From Jannaschia helgolandensis (GTDB lineage Bacteria; Pseudomonadota; Alphaproteobacteria; Rhodobacterales; Rhodobacteraceae), in the NCBI RefSeq assembly GCF_900109285.1, contig NZ_FNZQ01000008.1:81773-145772 (forward strand): a stretch of DNA of 64,000 nucleotides, given 5' to 3'. The position numbers were made by a program, and so were the translations under genes. Shown here one piece after another: positions 1 to 8,541 of this stretch. The stretch's first letter is position 1. Each line of letters opens with the position of its first letter. The notes below the pieces were generated by a model. It had not been told where the DNA came from, did not search any database, and worked only from the letters and a program-made list of their open reading frames with translations.

Positions 1-83
1 TCTGCTAATGTTTGTCCTTGGCGGCACTTAGTTTAAGGTCGCATGAACGCGCGGCGACAGATCGCGCCTCGAGGCCCGTGCAT

Positions 84-578
84 ATGCTCCGAACGACCCC
101 CCTTCTCTTGCTGATGACGGCTTGCGGTATTTCCACGGTCGAGCCTGTGACCAGGACGATCGGTCCTAGCAATGCTCTGCCTGGCACTTGCCATGCGCTT
201 GGTGTGACGCCCGCCATTCTGGAAACGGTGACAGAACAGCGGTTGGAGAGTGCCGAAGTTCGGAACTCCGACGGTATAGTGGTGGAGCCTGCGCGGTTCC
301 GTACCTTGACGTCGACACGCATCGTGCAGGAACGGGGCGAAAACTGGTTCGAAATCCCCTGCGCGCTGCGCGACGGCGACCCGGCCTTCATTGCACAGAT
401 TCAACGCGCCCTGGCGGCTCGGGAATTATACGCGGGCGATATAAATGGCATGTACGATCCGCCGACCCGAAAGGCCGTGCGGACATTCCAGGCAGCTCGC
501 GGTCTGGAAAGTGGAATGTTATCGAAAACCTCGGCACAGACACTTGGATTGGTCGAACTGGGACGGAACGGCATATGA
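84..578 (+). CDS. Peptidoglycan-binding domain lipoprotein
   Basis: A 164-residue protein. The ATG at 84 is preferred over upstream in-frame codons because it begins a classical lipoprotein signal: a short basic start, a leucine run (LLLLMTAC) and a cysteine at residue 13 that would be lipidated. The C-terminal ~60 residues resemble a PG_binding_1 domain: alternating hydrophobic helices with the family pattern 'YAGDINGMYDPPTRKAVRTF'. Known role of the domain is non-covalent cell-wall binding, so a periplasmic, membrane-anchored protein is inferred. No catalytic domain is visible. The stop overlaps the next start (ATGA at 575-578), suggesting translational coupling to the membrane protein downstream. 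Confidence 0.72.
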   Translation: MLRTTPLLLLMTACGISTVEPVTRTIGPSNALPGTCHALGVTPAILETVTEQRLESAEVRNSDGIVVEPARFRTLTSTRIVQERGENWFEIPCALRDGDPAFIAQIQRALAARELYAGDINGMYDPPTRKAVRTFQAARGLESGMLSKTSAQTLGLVELGRNGI

Positions 579-1303
579 TTATCACCAAAGGGCGTCTGAT
601 CGCGGTCGATTGGATGCGGACGCTGGCTTTCGTTGCCATGGCCATCTTTCATTTCGGACGCGACTTCGAGGTGCTGGGACTGGTCCCGCCCGGCACGACC
701 TTCGGCGGTCTATGGGACATCTCGGCCCGCACCATTGCCGGCAGCTTTCTGTTCTTGGTCGGGTTCTCGTTGTGGCTGGCGCATGGGTCGCGCTTCCGGG
801 CCCGGTCCTATTTCAAGCGTCTGGCCGTGTTGATCGTGGCCGCGGCGGGGGTCAGTCTTGCGACCTATTTTGCTGTGCCCGGGGCCTGGGTGCGGTTCGG
901 CATTCTTCATTCCATCGCTCTCACGTCACTTATCGGACTTCTGTTTCTGCGGGCCCACTGGGTCGTCACGCTGGCGGCAGCCGCAGCCGTATTCTGGCTG
1001 GCACCGATGTTGCGAACGCCCGCGCTGGACGGAGCATGGTGGATGTGGACCGGCCTGGGCACATGGGTGCCACCGTCAATCGACTATGAACCGTTGGTGC
1101 CATGGCTTGCACCTTTGCTGGCGGGGCTGGCCTTCGGACAGGCCGGGGGAGGCAGACTGATGCAGTGGGGGCCCAAGCAGCCGGGTCAATTGGCCGAAGC
1201 GCTGGCCTGGCCGGGGCGCCACGCATTGAGCCTGTATCTGATTCATCAACCAATTCTGGTGGCCGTCGTGTTCAGCGGGGCATGGGTCTGGCGCCAGTTG
1301 TGA
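575..1303 (+). CDS. DUF1624 (heparan-alpha-glucosaminide N-acetyltransferase-like) membrane protein
   Basis: A 242-residue polytopic membrane protein. It opens with 'GRLIAVDWMRTLAFVAMAI', the usual opening of the DUF1624 / acyltransferase-3-like group, and ends with 'LSLYLIHQPILV', also typical of that group. About six to seven hydrophobic segments are visible. Family members are thought to transfer acyl groups to sugars across the membrane, but the substrate here cannot be read. The start at 575 is fixed by the ATGA overlap with the lipoprotein gene; the open frame continues upstream to 188 only as a shadow of that gene. A strong terminator begins at the stop codon. Confidence 0.78.
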   Translation: MIITKGRLIAVDWMRTLAFVAMAIFHFGRDFEVLGLVPPGTTFGGLWDISARTIAGSFLFLVGFSLWLAHGSRFRARSYFKRLAVLIVAAAGVSLATYFAVPGAWVRFGILHSIALTSLIGLLFLRAHWVVTLAAAAAVFWLAPMLRTPALDGAWWMWTGLGTWVPPSIDYEPLVPWLAPLLAGLAFGQAGGGRLMQWGPKQPGQLAEALAWPGRHALSLYLIHQPILVAVVFSGAWVWRQL

Positions 1304-1330
1304 AAACGGGCGCCCAAAGACGCCCGTTTT
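1303..1330 (+). terminator. Rho-independent terminator after the DUF1624 gene
   Basis: A perfect 10-bp inverted repeat (AAAACGGGCG at 1303-1312, CGCCCGTTTT at 1321-1330) with an 8-base loop, ending in T residues and overlapping the last base of the stop codon. The A-rich left arm means it may also work on the opposite strand, for the convergent protease gene ending at 1374. Confidence 0.8.
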
Positions 1331-1373
1331 ACACATTGCTTCAAACCCGAAGGCTGAAATTCATGGTATAAGG

Positions 1374-2843
1374 TTATTCCCCGTCCAGCGGCAGTGCCAC
1401 GAACCGGGCGTCCTCCCCGCGACGTATCAGCAGAAGGAAAGACTTCTGGCCGGCATCGCGGGCTTCGGCAATCCTGTCTTCCAGATCGGAAAGGGTTCCG
1501 ACGGCAACCTGTCCCGCCTCCTCGATCACGTCGCCGATGCGGAGGCCTTTTTCGAAGGCTGCCGAATCCTCTTCGATGTTGGATACGACCAGACCTTCGA
1601 CATCGGCTTCCAGGCCAAGTTGCGACCGCAATTCATCAGTCAGGGTCGAGATGGTCAGACCCATGATCGTGCTTTCGGTTGCCTCATCAGGAGACTGCAG
1701 CGAAGCAGGAATCGTCCGTTCCGCATCTTCGCGACGACCCAGCGTAACCAGAAGGGTCTGCGTTTCGCCGTCGCGGAAGATCACGACCCGCACGGCGGTA
1801 TCGACCGGTGCATTTCCGACGGTGCGAACAAGCTGCTTGGTGTCCACAATGTCGATCCCGTCGAAGGTCAGGATGACATCACGTGGTAATATCCCGGCCT
1901 CGGACGCAGGCCCCTCCGGCACATCTGTCACAAGGGCACCGCGCGCGGTTTCAAGACCCAGCGCATCGGCCAGTTCCGTATCCACATCCTGAATGCGCAC
2001 GCCCAGCCAGCCGCGGCGGGTCTCGCCGAATTCCTGCAACTGGCCCACGACATTGTTGACGACATTTGACGACATCGCAAACCCGATACCGATCGAGCCG
2101 CCATTGGGCGACAGGATGGCGGTATTCACCCCGATCACCTGACCGTCCATGTTAAACAGCGGACCGCCCGAGTTGCCGCGGTTGATCGCGGCGTCGGTCT
2201 GGATAAAGTCGTCATATGCGCCCTGAAGTTCCCGTCCCAAAGACGATACTATGCCCGCACTGACCGAAAAGCCCTGACCCAGCGGATTGCCCATGGCCAT
2301 GACCCAGTCGCCTGTCCGCATAGCCTTGCTGTCGCCGAATGAGACGAAAGGCAGCGGTTCGGAGGATTCGACCTTGAGCAGGGCAAGATCGGTGTTGAGG
2401 TCGGTGCCGATGATCTCGGCAGGCAGTTCCTGACCCGAGAAGAACTCGATCATGATCTCGTCCGCATTCGCGATCACGTGGTTATTGGTTACGATATAGC
2501 CGTCTTCACTGATCACGAACCCGGAACCGAGCGCACTGCCACGACGGCGAGGCATCTCGGGTACATTCCCGTCGGGCGAATTGCGGCGGCGGAATTCCTC
2601 GAAGAAATCCTCCAGCGGGCTGCCTGAATTCGGACCCTGATCGGCGGCGGCAATCGAGGTATTCGTAGTGATGTTCACGACCGCGCCAGAAACCTGATCG
2701 ACAAGATCGGCGAATGTGTCGGGAGCGCGTTGCGCAACAGCCGCTAGGCTGGATGCGACCAGCATCGCTAGCCCCATCACGAGCGTCGTCAGCGCGCGAA
2801 GCGCAGCGGTGACTGACAATTGCGGATTCGTGTCTGTAGTCAA
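1374..2843 (-). CDS. Do-family periplasmic serine protease (DegP/MucD-like)
   Basis: A trypsin-like HtrA/Do protease of 489 residues. The TTG at 2843 is chosen as start because GGAGGG lies 7 bases upstream and because a clean signal peptide follows (hydrophobic 'LVMGLAMLVASSLAAVA' then AQR). The catalytic triad is visible as His122 (NNHVI), Asp152 (LNTDLALLKV) and Ser225 (RGNSGGPL), followed by two PDZ domains covering roughly 280-370 and 400-485. It should degrade or refold damaged envelope proteins in the periplasm. It lies downstream of hflK-hflC on the same strand, a pairing common in alphaproteobacteria, but a terminator-like hairpin separates them, so it probably has its own promoter within 2844-3078. 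Confidence 0.92.
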   Translation of the reverse strand: MTTDTNPQLSVTAALRALTTLVMGLAMLVASSLAAVAQRAPDTFADLVDQVSGAVVNITTNTSIAAADQGPNSGSPLEDFFEEFRRRNSPDGNVPEMPRRRGSALGSGFVISEDGYIVTNNHVIANADEIMIEFFSGQELPAEIIGTDLNTDLALLKVESSEPLPFVSFGDSKAMRTGDWVMAMGNPLGQGFSVSAGIVSSLGRELQGAYDDFIQTDAAINRGNSGGPLFNMDGQVIGVNTAILSPNGGSIGIGFAMSSNVVNNVVGQLQEFGETRRGWLGVRIQDVDTELADALGLETARGALVTDVPEGPASEAGILPRDVILTFDGIDIVDTKQLVRTVGNAPVDTAVRVVIFRDGETQTLLVTLGRREDAERTIPASLQSPDEATESTIMGLTISTLTDELRSQLGLEADVEGLVVSNIEEDSAAFEKGLRIGDVIEEAGQVAVGTLSDLEDRIAEARDAGQKSFLLLIRRGEDARFVALPLDGE

Positions 2844-3078
2844 GGAAGGTCCCTCCTGAGATACCTGTTCATGCCCTTGGCAGAGCAAATTGGAGTCCCG
2901 ATTGAACTGACGCTGCCGGGCCCCGGGTCCGTTGCATGTTCGCATCGGTTGCCAAACTTTCAACGCACTCGCCATCACACTCGCGTGAGAGGTCAGGTCC
3001 AAACTACAACCTTCGCATCCGCGCGCCAAGGGTGAAGAAAAAACGGCCGCCGCATTACGGAGCCGTGTCTGCCAGGTG

Positions 3079-3109
3079 GAACGGGCCGACCTGTGAAAGC
3101 GGCCCGTTC
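3079..3109 (-). terminator. Hairpin terminator after hflC
   Basis: Perfect 10-bp arms (GAACGGGCCG at 3079-3088 and CGGCCCGTTC at 3100-3109) lie 20 bases past the hflC stop. On the minus strand a run of six T follows further down, near 3043, after a second GC-rich stretch. It probably separates hflKC transcription from the protease gene. Confidence 0.6.
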
Positions 3110-3128
3110 AGTTTGCCATGGTGACGGA

Positions 3129-4214
3129 CTAGTTGCCGGAGCCAGCCGTGACACCTTCCGCAGGCACGGCAGCGTCGCCTGCGGGTGCAGTGGAATCGTC
3201 CGGTGCGATTGCGTTGTCCGCAGGTGCGGTTGCGTCATCTTCGGGCGCAGTGGAATCGTCTGCGGGGGCGGTCGCCTCCTGCGATGATGCTGGGAGAAGC
3301 GCGGGCTGAGCCGAACCGATCTCGCGCTGTGCAGCGCCGGAACTGCCCGCAATACCGTCTGTCTGCAGATAGTCGAAAAACTCCGAGTCCGGCGACAGAA
3401 CGAGCGTCGAGTTCGAACCCTGCAGCGCCCGCGTATACGCCGTCAGCGAACGATAGAACTCAAAGAACTCCGGGTCGCTGCTGAAGGCTTCGGCGAAGAT
3501 GCTGTTACGACGGGCATCTGCCTCGCCTCGGACGATCTCTGCTTCACGGCCTGCGTCGGACGTCAGCTCGATCACGGTACGGTCGGCCTGGGCGCGGATG
3601 CGCTGTGCGGCTTCTTCACCGCGCGCGATCTCGTCAGCAGCTTCGCGTTCGCGTTCAGCCCGCATCCGGGCGAAGGTCGCGTCGAGGTTCTGCGGCGGCA
3701 GATCGGTGCGCTTGAGGCGCACATCGATGACCTGCAACCCAAGGTTTGCCGCCCGCGTCCGCGAAGCCGATGCGATCCGCAGCATCAGCGCGGCCCTGTC
3801 TTCCGACAGGATCTCGTTCGAGGACACCGAACCCAGGACTTCGCGCATCTGCGACCGGATAATATCGTCCAGACGCTGTTCCGCCTGTTCGGTTCCGCCC
3901 GTCGGATTGGCCTCCCGGAACTGGAGCAGATCGGCGATTCGATAGCGCGCGAAAGCGTCGACCACGAGGCGACGATCGTCGCTGGGAGTGACCTCCATCG
4001 GGTCAATATCGCGCGACAGAATGCGGTCGTCATAGTAGGCGACGTCCTGGATCAAGGGGATCTTGAAGGCGATCCCCGGATCTTGCTTGACGTCAACGAC
4101 GCGACCGAATTGCAGCACCAGCGCCTTCTGGCGTTCGTCGACCACGAAGACCGACGAGAAGATCGCCACGAGAATTACTGCTGCGATCGGCAGGAGATAT
4201 GCTGTCCGTTTCAT
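3129..4214 (-). CDS. hflC: HflC, SPFH/prohibitin-domain modulator of FtsH
   Basis: A 361-residue SPFH protein with one N-terminal membrane anchor (residues ~5-25). A band_7 core follows ('VVDERQKALVLQFGRVV', 'YDDRILSRDIDPMEV', the coiled 'ERE...RGEEAAQRIRAQADR' region). It forms a large membrane complex with HflK around the FtsH protease and modulates turnover of membrane proteins. The start overlaps the hflK stop (TGATG at 4212-4216). The last ~70 residues, beyond the conserved 'SEFFDYL', are an Ala/Pro/Asp low-complexity tail with near-repeats such as DDSTAPEDDATAPADN. E. coli HflC is ~334 residues and lacks such a tail. Confidence 0.93.
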   Translation of the reverse strand: MKRTAYLLPIAAVILVAIFSSVFVVDERQKALVLQFGRVVDVKQDPGIAFKIPLIQDVAYYDDRILSRDIDPMEVTPSDDRRLVVDAFARYRIADLLQFREANPTGGTEQAEQRLDDIIRSQMREVLGSVSSNEILSEDRAALMLRIASASRTRAANLGLQVIDVRLKRTDLPPQNLDATFARMRAEREREAADEIARGEEAAQRIRAQADRTVIELTSDAGREAEIVRGEADARRNSIFAEAFSSDPEFFEFYRSLTAYTRALQGSNSTLVLSPDSEFFDYLQTDGIAGSSGAAQREIGSAQPALLPASSQEATAPADDSTAPEDDATAPADNAIAPDDSTAPAGDAAVPAEGVTAGSGN

Positions 4215-5374
4215 CAGTTGTTTTCCTCGTTACGCGTACCGCGCAGTTCGTTGAGAGGCAGATAGGGCACGATACCCTGACCGCCGCTGCCGCCGACACT
4301 GGTGTCGATGATGATCTTGTCGACGTCGCCCAGCACCTGTTCCATAGTTTCCAGATAGAGACGTTTGCGGGTGACCTCGGGCGCGGCGGAGTACTCCGTC
4401 AGAACCGAAGTGAAACGGCTGGCTTCACCGGTGGCTTCATTGACGACGCGGGCGCGGTAGCCTTCAGCCTCTTCGAGAAGCTGTGCGGCTTCACCCCGCG
4501 CGCCGGCGAGCACCTGATTGGCATAGCGGTCGGCCTCGGACTGGAGACGGTTGCGCTGCTGCTCGGCGGCCTGCACCTCGCGGAAGGCGTCGATCACCTG
4601 CTCGGGCGGGTCGGCCCGGTCGAAGTTGACCCGAAGGACCTGCATGCCCGAATCGTAGCTTTCGAGCGTGGCCTGGATCAGAGTCCGAAGTTCTTCGGCG
4701 ATGATGCCCCGGTCCCGGTTCAGGACCGGTGCCAGATCCGACCGGGCGATGATTTCACGCATGGCGGATTCGGACACGGCGCGGATCGTCTGCTCCGGGT
4801 CGCGCAGATTAAACAGATATTCGGCCGGGTCATTGATGTTCCAGACGACCTGGAAGTCGATGTCGACGACATTCTCGTCGCCAGTCAGCATCAGGCCCTG
4901 TTCGTCGCGGTTGCCGCGGTTGACACCGATGGCCACCGTGCGCTCGGACGTGACCGAGAGAACTTCTTTGGTAACAATAGGCCACGGCGCGAAGTTCAGA
5001 CCGGGTGCGCCCACATCGGAGAACTTGCCCAGGAACAGCTCGACCGAACGCTGATCGGCCTGCACGCGATAGAACGACATGAACAGCCAGATCAGGAGAA
5101 CCCCCAGCAAGCCGATCACGATAGTCGCGCGGTTCAGTTCGAACCCGCCCCCACCGCTGCCACCGCCGTTGGGGTTGCCGCCACCGCGACCGCCCATGAG
5201 AACCCGGAGCTGGTCTTGCCCCTTTTTCATCAGCTGGTCGATTTCCGGCACGCCTTGCGGACCTCGGTTCGGGGGGCGGCGCCCGCCATTCGGACGCTGC
5301 GAGGCGTCCCGGTCGTCGCCGTCCCCGCCACCGGATTTCCCGCTGCCCCCCCAGGGGCCTCCGCTACCTGCCAT
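4214..5374 (-). CDS. hflK: HflK, SPFH/prohibitin-domain modulator of FtsH
   Basis: A 386-residue SPFH protein. It begins with a Gly/Asn/Pro-rich cytoplasmic stretch (about 90 residues, rich in GG and NGG), then one transmembrane helix ('IVIGLLGVLLIWLFM'), then the band_7 domain and a helical region containing 'ARGEAAQLLEEAEGYRARVV'. It is the partner of HflC in the FtsH-associated membrane cage. The gene order hflK-hflC with a 1-base TGATG overlap is the standard one. About 70 bases separate its start from the convergently read end of the glutathione reductase gene cluster upstream. Confidence 0.94.
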   Translation of the reverse strand: MAGSGGPWGGSGKSGGGDGDDRDASQRPNGGRRPPNRGPQGVPEIDQLMKKGQDQLRVLMGGRGGGNPNGGGSGGGGFELNRATIVIGLLGVLLIWLFMSFYRVQADQRSVELFLGKFSDVGAPGLNFAPWPIVTKEVLSVTSERTVAIGVNRGNRDEQGLMLTGDENVVDIDFQVVWNINDPAEYLFNLRDPEQTIRAVSESAMREIIARSDLAPVLNRDRGIIAEELRTLIQATLESYDSGMQVLRVNFDRADPPEQVIDAFREVQAAEQQRNRLQSEADRYANQVLAGARGEAAQLLEEAEGYRARVVNEATGEASRFTSVLTEYSAAPEVTRKRLYLETMEQVLGDVDKIIIDTSVGGSGGQGIVPYLPLNELRGTRNEENN

Positions 5375-5442
5375 CAGGATCGTCCCTTCATTCCATTTAT
5401 TCTATCACGTGGTGTTACAGATTGGTCCCGCGACCTAACATA

Positions 5443-6801
5443 TCAAGCAAGGTCCCGCACGGGGTGTGTCATCGTCACCAATTCCTCGGCCATCGTCGGG
5501 TGGACGGCGCAGGTCCTGTCGAAGTCCGCCTTGGTCGCTCCCATCTTCAGGGCAATGCCGATGAACTGGATCATCTCTCCCGCACCGGGGCCGACGATGT
5601 GGATGCCCAGTACCTTGTCGGTCTTTTTCGAGACCAGCATCTTGAACAGCATCCGCTCCTCTCCGCCGACGAAAGTCGTCTGCATGGGGCGAAAAGCGGT
5701 GGCATAGACCAGCGTCGGTTCCTGTTCGCAGGCTTCTTCCTCGGTCAGGCCAATGGTGCCCATCTCGGGCTGGGTAAAGATCGCTGTGGGGACAAGCGCA
5801 TGATCGACGGGGGTCTTGTTGCCCTGAAACACGGTCTGGTGAAACGCGACACCATCGCGGATCGCCACGGGCGTCAATTCGACGCGGCCTGTCACGTCGC
5901 CAATCGCATAGATCGACGGAACGGCGGTCTGGCTGTACTCGTCGACGCAAATTTCACCCCGCCGCTCCAGCTCGACGCCCAACTCTGCCAGACCCAACCC
6001 GCCGGTATTCGGATTGCGACCCGTCGCCCAGACCAACAGATCGAACTCCTCTTCGTGGCCGTTGGAACCCTTTACCCAAATCCGGTCGCCGCGCTTTTCG
6101 ATTTTCATCGGGGCGCAGCCGGTATGAATCCTGACGCCACGCTGCTGCATCGCGTCGCCGATATGGCCCCTCGCCTCCTCGTCGAATCCGCGCAGGATCT
6201 GTGCGCTGCGCACGAACATGCTGACCTCTGACCCGAGGCCGTTGAATATGCCCGCGAATTCGCAGCCAATATAGCCTGCGCCCACGATCAGCATCTTTTT
6301 CGGAAGCTCGGGCAGATTGAACAGGTCGTCCGACATAACCCCAAGATCGGCGTTCTTTATGTCTGGCAGTATCGGATGACCGCCCACGGCAACAAGAATG
6401 TGTTTGGCGGTGTAGGTGGTGCCGTCAGCCAATTCAACGGTATGCGCGTCCATCAGCACGGCACGCTGATCGTGGATCGTGACGCCTGCCTTCTGTAGAT
6501 TCGTGCGATAGATTTGTTCGAGCCGATCCAGTTCGGCATTGAGATGCGTGATGAAATGCGGCCAGTCGAATTTACCGTTCGAAACATCCCAGCCGTACTC
6601 TTTCGCCTGCTGCATCAGTTCGGCATAGCCCGAGGCGAAGACCATGAGCTTCTTCGGAACGCAGCCACGAATGACACAGGTGCCGCCCATGCGGCTTTGT
6701 TCCGCCAAGCCGACCTTGTGTCCATCCTGTGCCGTCAGTCGCGCGGCCCGCACACCGCCCGAGCCGCCACCTATAACGAAGAGGTCATAGTCGAAGTTCA
6801 T
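5443..6801 (-). CDS. gor: Glutathione-disulfide reductase
   Basis: A 452-residue class I flavoprotein disulfide reductase. Visible elements are the N-terminal FAD loop (GGGSGGVRAA), the redox-active pair Cys42/Cys47 in GGTCVIRGCVPKK, the NAD(P)H-binding loop (VGAGYIGCEFAGI), the second FAD motif (SIYAIGDVTG) and the C-terminal catalytic His in 'CAVHPTMAEELVT'. The spacing of the active-site motif and the GCVPKK sequence favour glutathione reductase over lipoamide or mercuric reductase. It regenerates GSH with NADPH in the cytoplasm. It is followed on the same strand by hflK after about 70 bases. Confidence 0.93.
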   Translation of the reverse strand: MNFDYDLFVIGGGSGGVRAARLTAQDGHKVGLAEQSRMGGTCVIRGCVPKKLMVFASGYAELMQQAKEYGWDVSNGKFDWPHFITHLNAELDRLEQIYRTNLQKAGVTIHDQRAVLMDAHTVELADGTTYTAKHILVAVGGHPILPDIKNADLGVMSDDLFNLPELPKKMLIVGAGYIGCEFAGIFNGLGSEVSMFVRSAQILRGFDEEARGHIGDAMQQRGVRIHTGCAPMKIEKRGDRIWVKGSNGHEEEFDLLVWATGRNPNTGGLGLAELGVELERRGEICVDEYSQTAVPSIYAIGDVTGRVELTPVAIRDGVAFHQTVFQGNKTPVDHALVPTAIFTQPEMGTIGLTEEEACEQEPTLVYATAFRPMQTTFVGGEERMLFKMLVSKKTDKVLGIHIVGPGAGEMIQFIGIALKMGATKADFDRTCAVHPTMAEELVTMTHPVRDLA

Positions 6802-6897
6802 TGTAGATCCTTCCGGGAATGTCGCCGTGGTGGGATATCTGCGCGGGCGCGCACCGCACGCGGCCTCGTCGGATTACGGATGCGGCCTTGCCGCACC

Positions 6898-7686
6898 TCA
6901 GTCCGCGATCGCCACGAAGATGTTGTCATCGTCCTGGATATCGACCTTTTCGTAGGTCACGGTTCCATTGTTGATATCGCGCACTTCGACACCGCCATCC
7001 GCATCGCCCATGATCACCACGTCGCAGATATCCAGAAACAGCCCATTCTCGACCACACCGGGTATCTGGTTCAGCACAAGCGCAAGTTGCCGCGGATTAC
7101 CGATACGACGCAGATGAAGATCGAGGATCAGGTTGCCCTCGTCTGTGCGATACGACGCATCGCGGTTCAGGCGCAGGGTGACCGACCGGCCCGCGACGTC
7201 CATGCCGATCAGCGATTCCTCGATCAACGCCTTGGTAGTCTGCCAGCCGAAGGGAATGACCTCCACCGGCAGGGGGAAAGCGCCAAGATGATCGACCTGT
7301 TTTGACTTATCGGTAATGACGACCATCATATCCGAGGCTGTCGCAACGATCTTTTCCTGCAACAGTGCGCCACCGCCGCCTTTGATCAACGCCAGATCGG
7401 GGTCGAATTCGTCGGCACCGTCAATCGTCAGGTCCAACCACTTCACGTCTTCCAGAGTGGCGATCGGAACACCGCATTGACGGGCCAGTTCCGCCGTGCG
7501 TGTCGAAGTCGGCACGCCGGTCACGCGCAAACCGTCCTGACGGATCATTTCGCCCAGACAGCGAACCATCCAGGCGGCGGTGGATCCGGTTCCCAGGCCG
7601 ACCCGCATGCCGTCCTGAACATAGTCCAGCGCGCGGCGGGCCGAAACGTATTTGGCCATGTCGATAGGGTTCGGTGTGGCGGACAT
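6898..7686 (-). CDS. rpiA: Ribose-5-phosphate isomerase A
   Basis: 262 residues. It interconverts ribose-5-phosphate and ribulose-5-phosphate in the pentose phosphate pathway. The start at 7686 is supported by AAGGAGC a few bases upstream and by the family's normal N-terminus ('DMAKYVSARRALDYV'). The longer open frame to 7782 reads into the preceding gene. Family signatures are GLGTGSTAAWMV (phosphate loop), DGADEFDPDL (catalytic acid region) and KGGGGALLQEKI. It lies 28 bases below the thiN-like gene on the same strand, so the two may be cotranscribed, and 96 bases above gor. Confidence 0.94.
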   Translation of the reverse strand: MSATPNPIDMAKYVSARRALDYVQDGMRVGLGTGSTAAWMVRCLGEMIRQDGLRVTGVPTSTRTAELARQCGVPIATLEDVKWLDLTIDGADEFDPDLALIKGGGGALLQEKIVATASDMMVVITDKSKQVDHLGAFPLPVEVIPFGWQTTKALIEESLIGMDVAGRSVTLRLNRDASYRTDEGNLILDLHLRRIGNPRQLALVLNQIPGVVENGLFLDICDVVIMGDADGGVEVRDINNGTVTYEKVDIQDDDNIFVAIAD

Positions 7687-7714
7687 CGCTGCGCTCCTTA
7701 AGGTCGTCGCTGTC

Positions 7715-8419
7715 TTATAGACGGGAGATCGCCGCTCTGCGAGGGGTTGCGTCCAGCGATTTGAGCAGGGTTGGCAGTGCATCCGCCGGCAGGATCAGCG
7801 CCATCGGTCCATCCAGCCGCAAACGCACGTGCCCGATGACTTCATTCGAGGTTCCGGTACGCATGGTGGGACCGAACTCCAATCCGTCGATCGGCCAGAG
7901 CAGCCCCTCGGACGTGCCGCGCACCGGACCCATCGGCCAGAGCGACAGGCGCGTACCGGCCTTCAGTGCCAGATCAAGCGAAGGCGGCGCGATGCATATG
8001 CAGTCTTCTTCGCCCAAAAGCACGCAATTCTCACCGCTACGAACCATTTCGGTCAAACACGACAGAAAATGATCGACGCGTGCACCGATGAACCCCACCG
8101 CAATGGTTAGGGCTGCGGGACTGATGCGCAGCGCCTTGGCAAAATCTGTGCTATTCTGTTCGGCGATGTGATGCAGGCGGTCCGCAAAAGCAGAACGTGC
8201 GGCATCCGAGATCGAATCGAGGTCGCCGATCACTGTTTCGGGAACCATGCCTGCGGCCAGTGCGGCATCTGCACCGCCATCTACGGCAATGAGACGGGGC
8301 GCATGTCTTAAAGCTTCTTCAAGGGTTCGGATGGTAACAGGCGCCCCACCGACCAGTGTTTGCCCTTCCAGGGTTGGAGGTATGTCGTCAATGAGACCAA
8401 TTCGTTTCGAATCTGGCAA
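7715..8419 (-). CDS. Thiamine pyrophosphokinase (ThiN/TPK family)
   Basis: About 234 residues from the proposed TTG start. Family motifs are clear: 'IAVDGGADAALAAGMVPETV' (ATP site), VIGDLDSI (acidic metal-binding loop) and NSTDFAKAL, followed by the C-terminal beta-sandwich region ('EVIGHVRLRLDGPMALILP'). It transfers pyrophosphate from ATP to thiamine, making TPP. The start is uncertain: a GTG at 8461 has no visible ribosome-binding site, whereas the TTG at 8419 has GAGGG 7 bases upstream, so the shorter form is reported. It diverges from the acidic-protein gene at 8542. Confidence 0.82.
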   Translation of the reverse strand: MPDSKRIGLIDDIPPTLEGQTLVGGAPVTIRTLEEALRHAPRLIAVDGGADAALAAGMVPETVIGDLDSISDAARSAFADRLHHIAEQNSTDFAKALRISPAALTIAVGFIGARVDHFLSCLTEMVRSGENCVLLGEEDCICIAPPSLDLALKAGTRLSLWPMGPVRGTSEGLLWPIDGLEFGPTMRTGTSNEVIGHVRLRLDGPMALILPADALPTLLKSLDATPRRAAISRL

Positions 8420-8541
8420 GAATCCGCCCTCGGCATCGTCAAATGGTCCCGATCCGGGCACGATTTGAATGGAATCGTTTGTTTATGTGCAAGGTGAAGT
8501 GAAACAGGATTCCCTCGCGGGAATAAAGTGGAGGCGCCCCG

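Noticed and set aside
188..574. N-terminal extension of the DUF1624 protein
   Set aside because: Overlaps the lipoprotein gene in another frame and does not read as membrane protein; ATG at 575 with ATGA overlap is the better start.
4199..5707. A 502-codon frame antisense to hflK
   Set aside because: Lies wholly opposite a clear hflK-hflC pair and extends into the gor gene; no domain.
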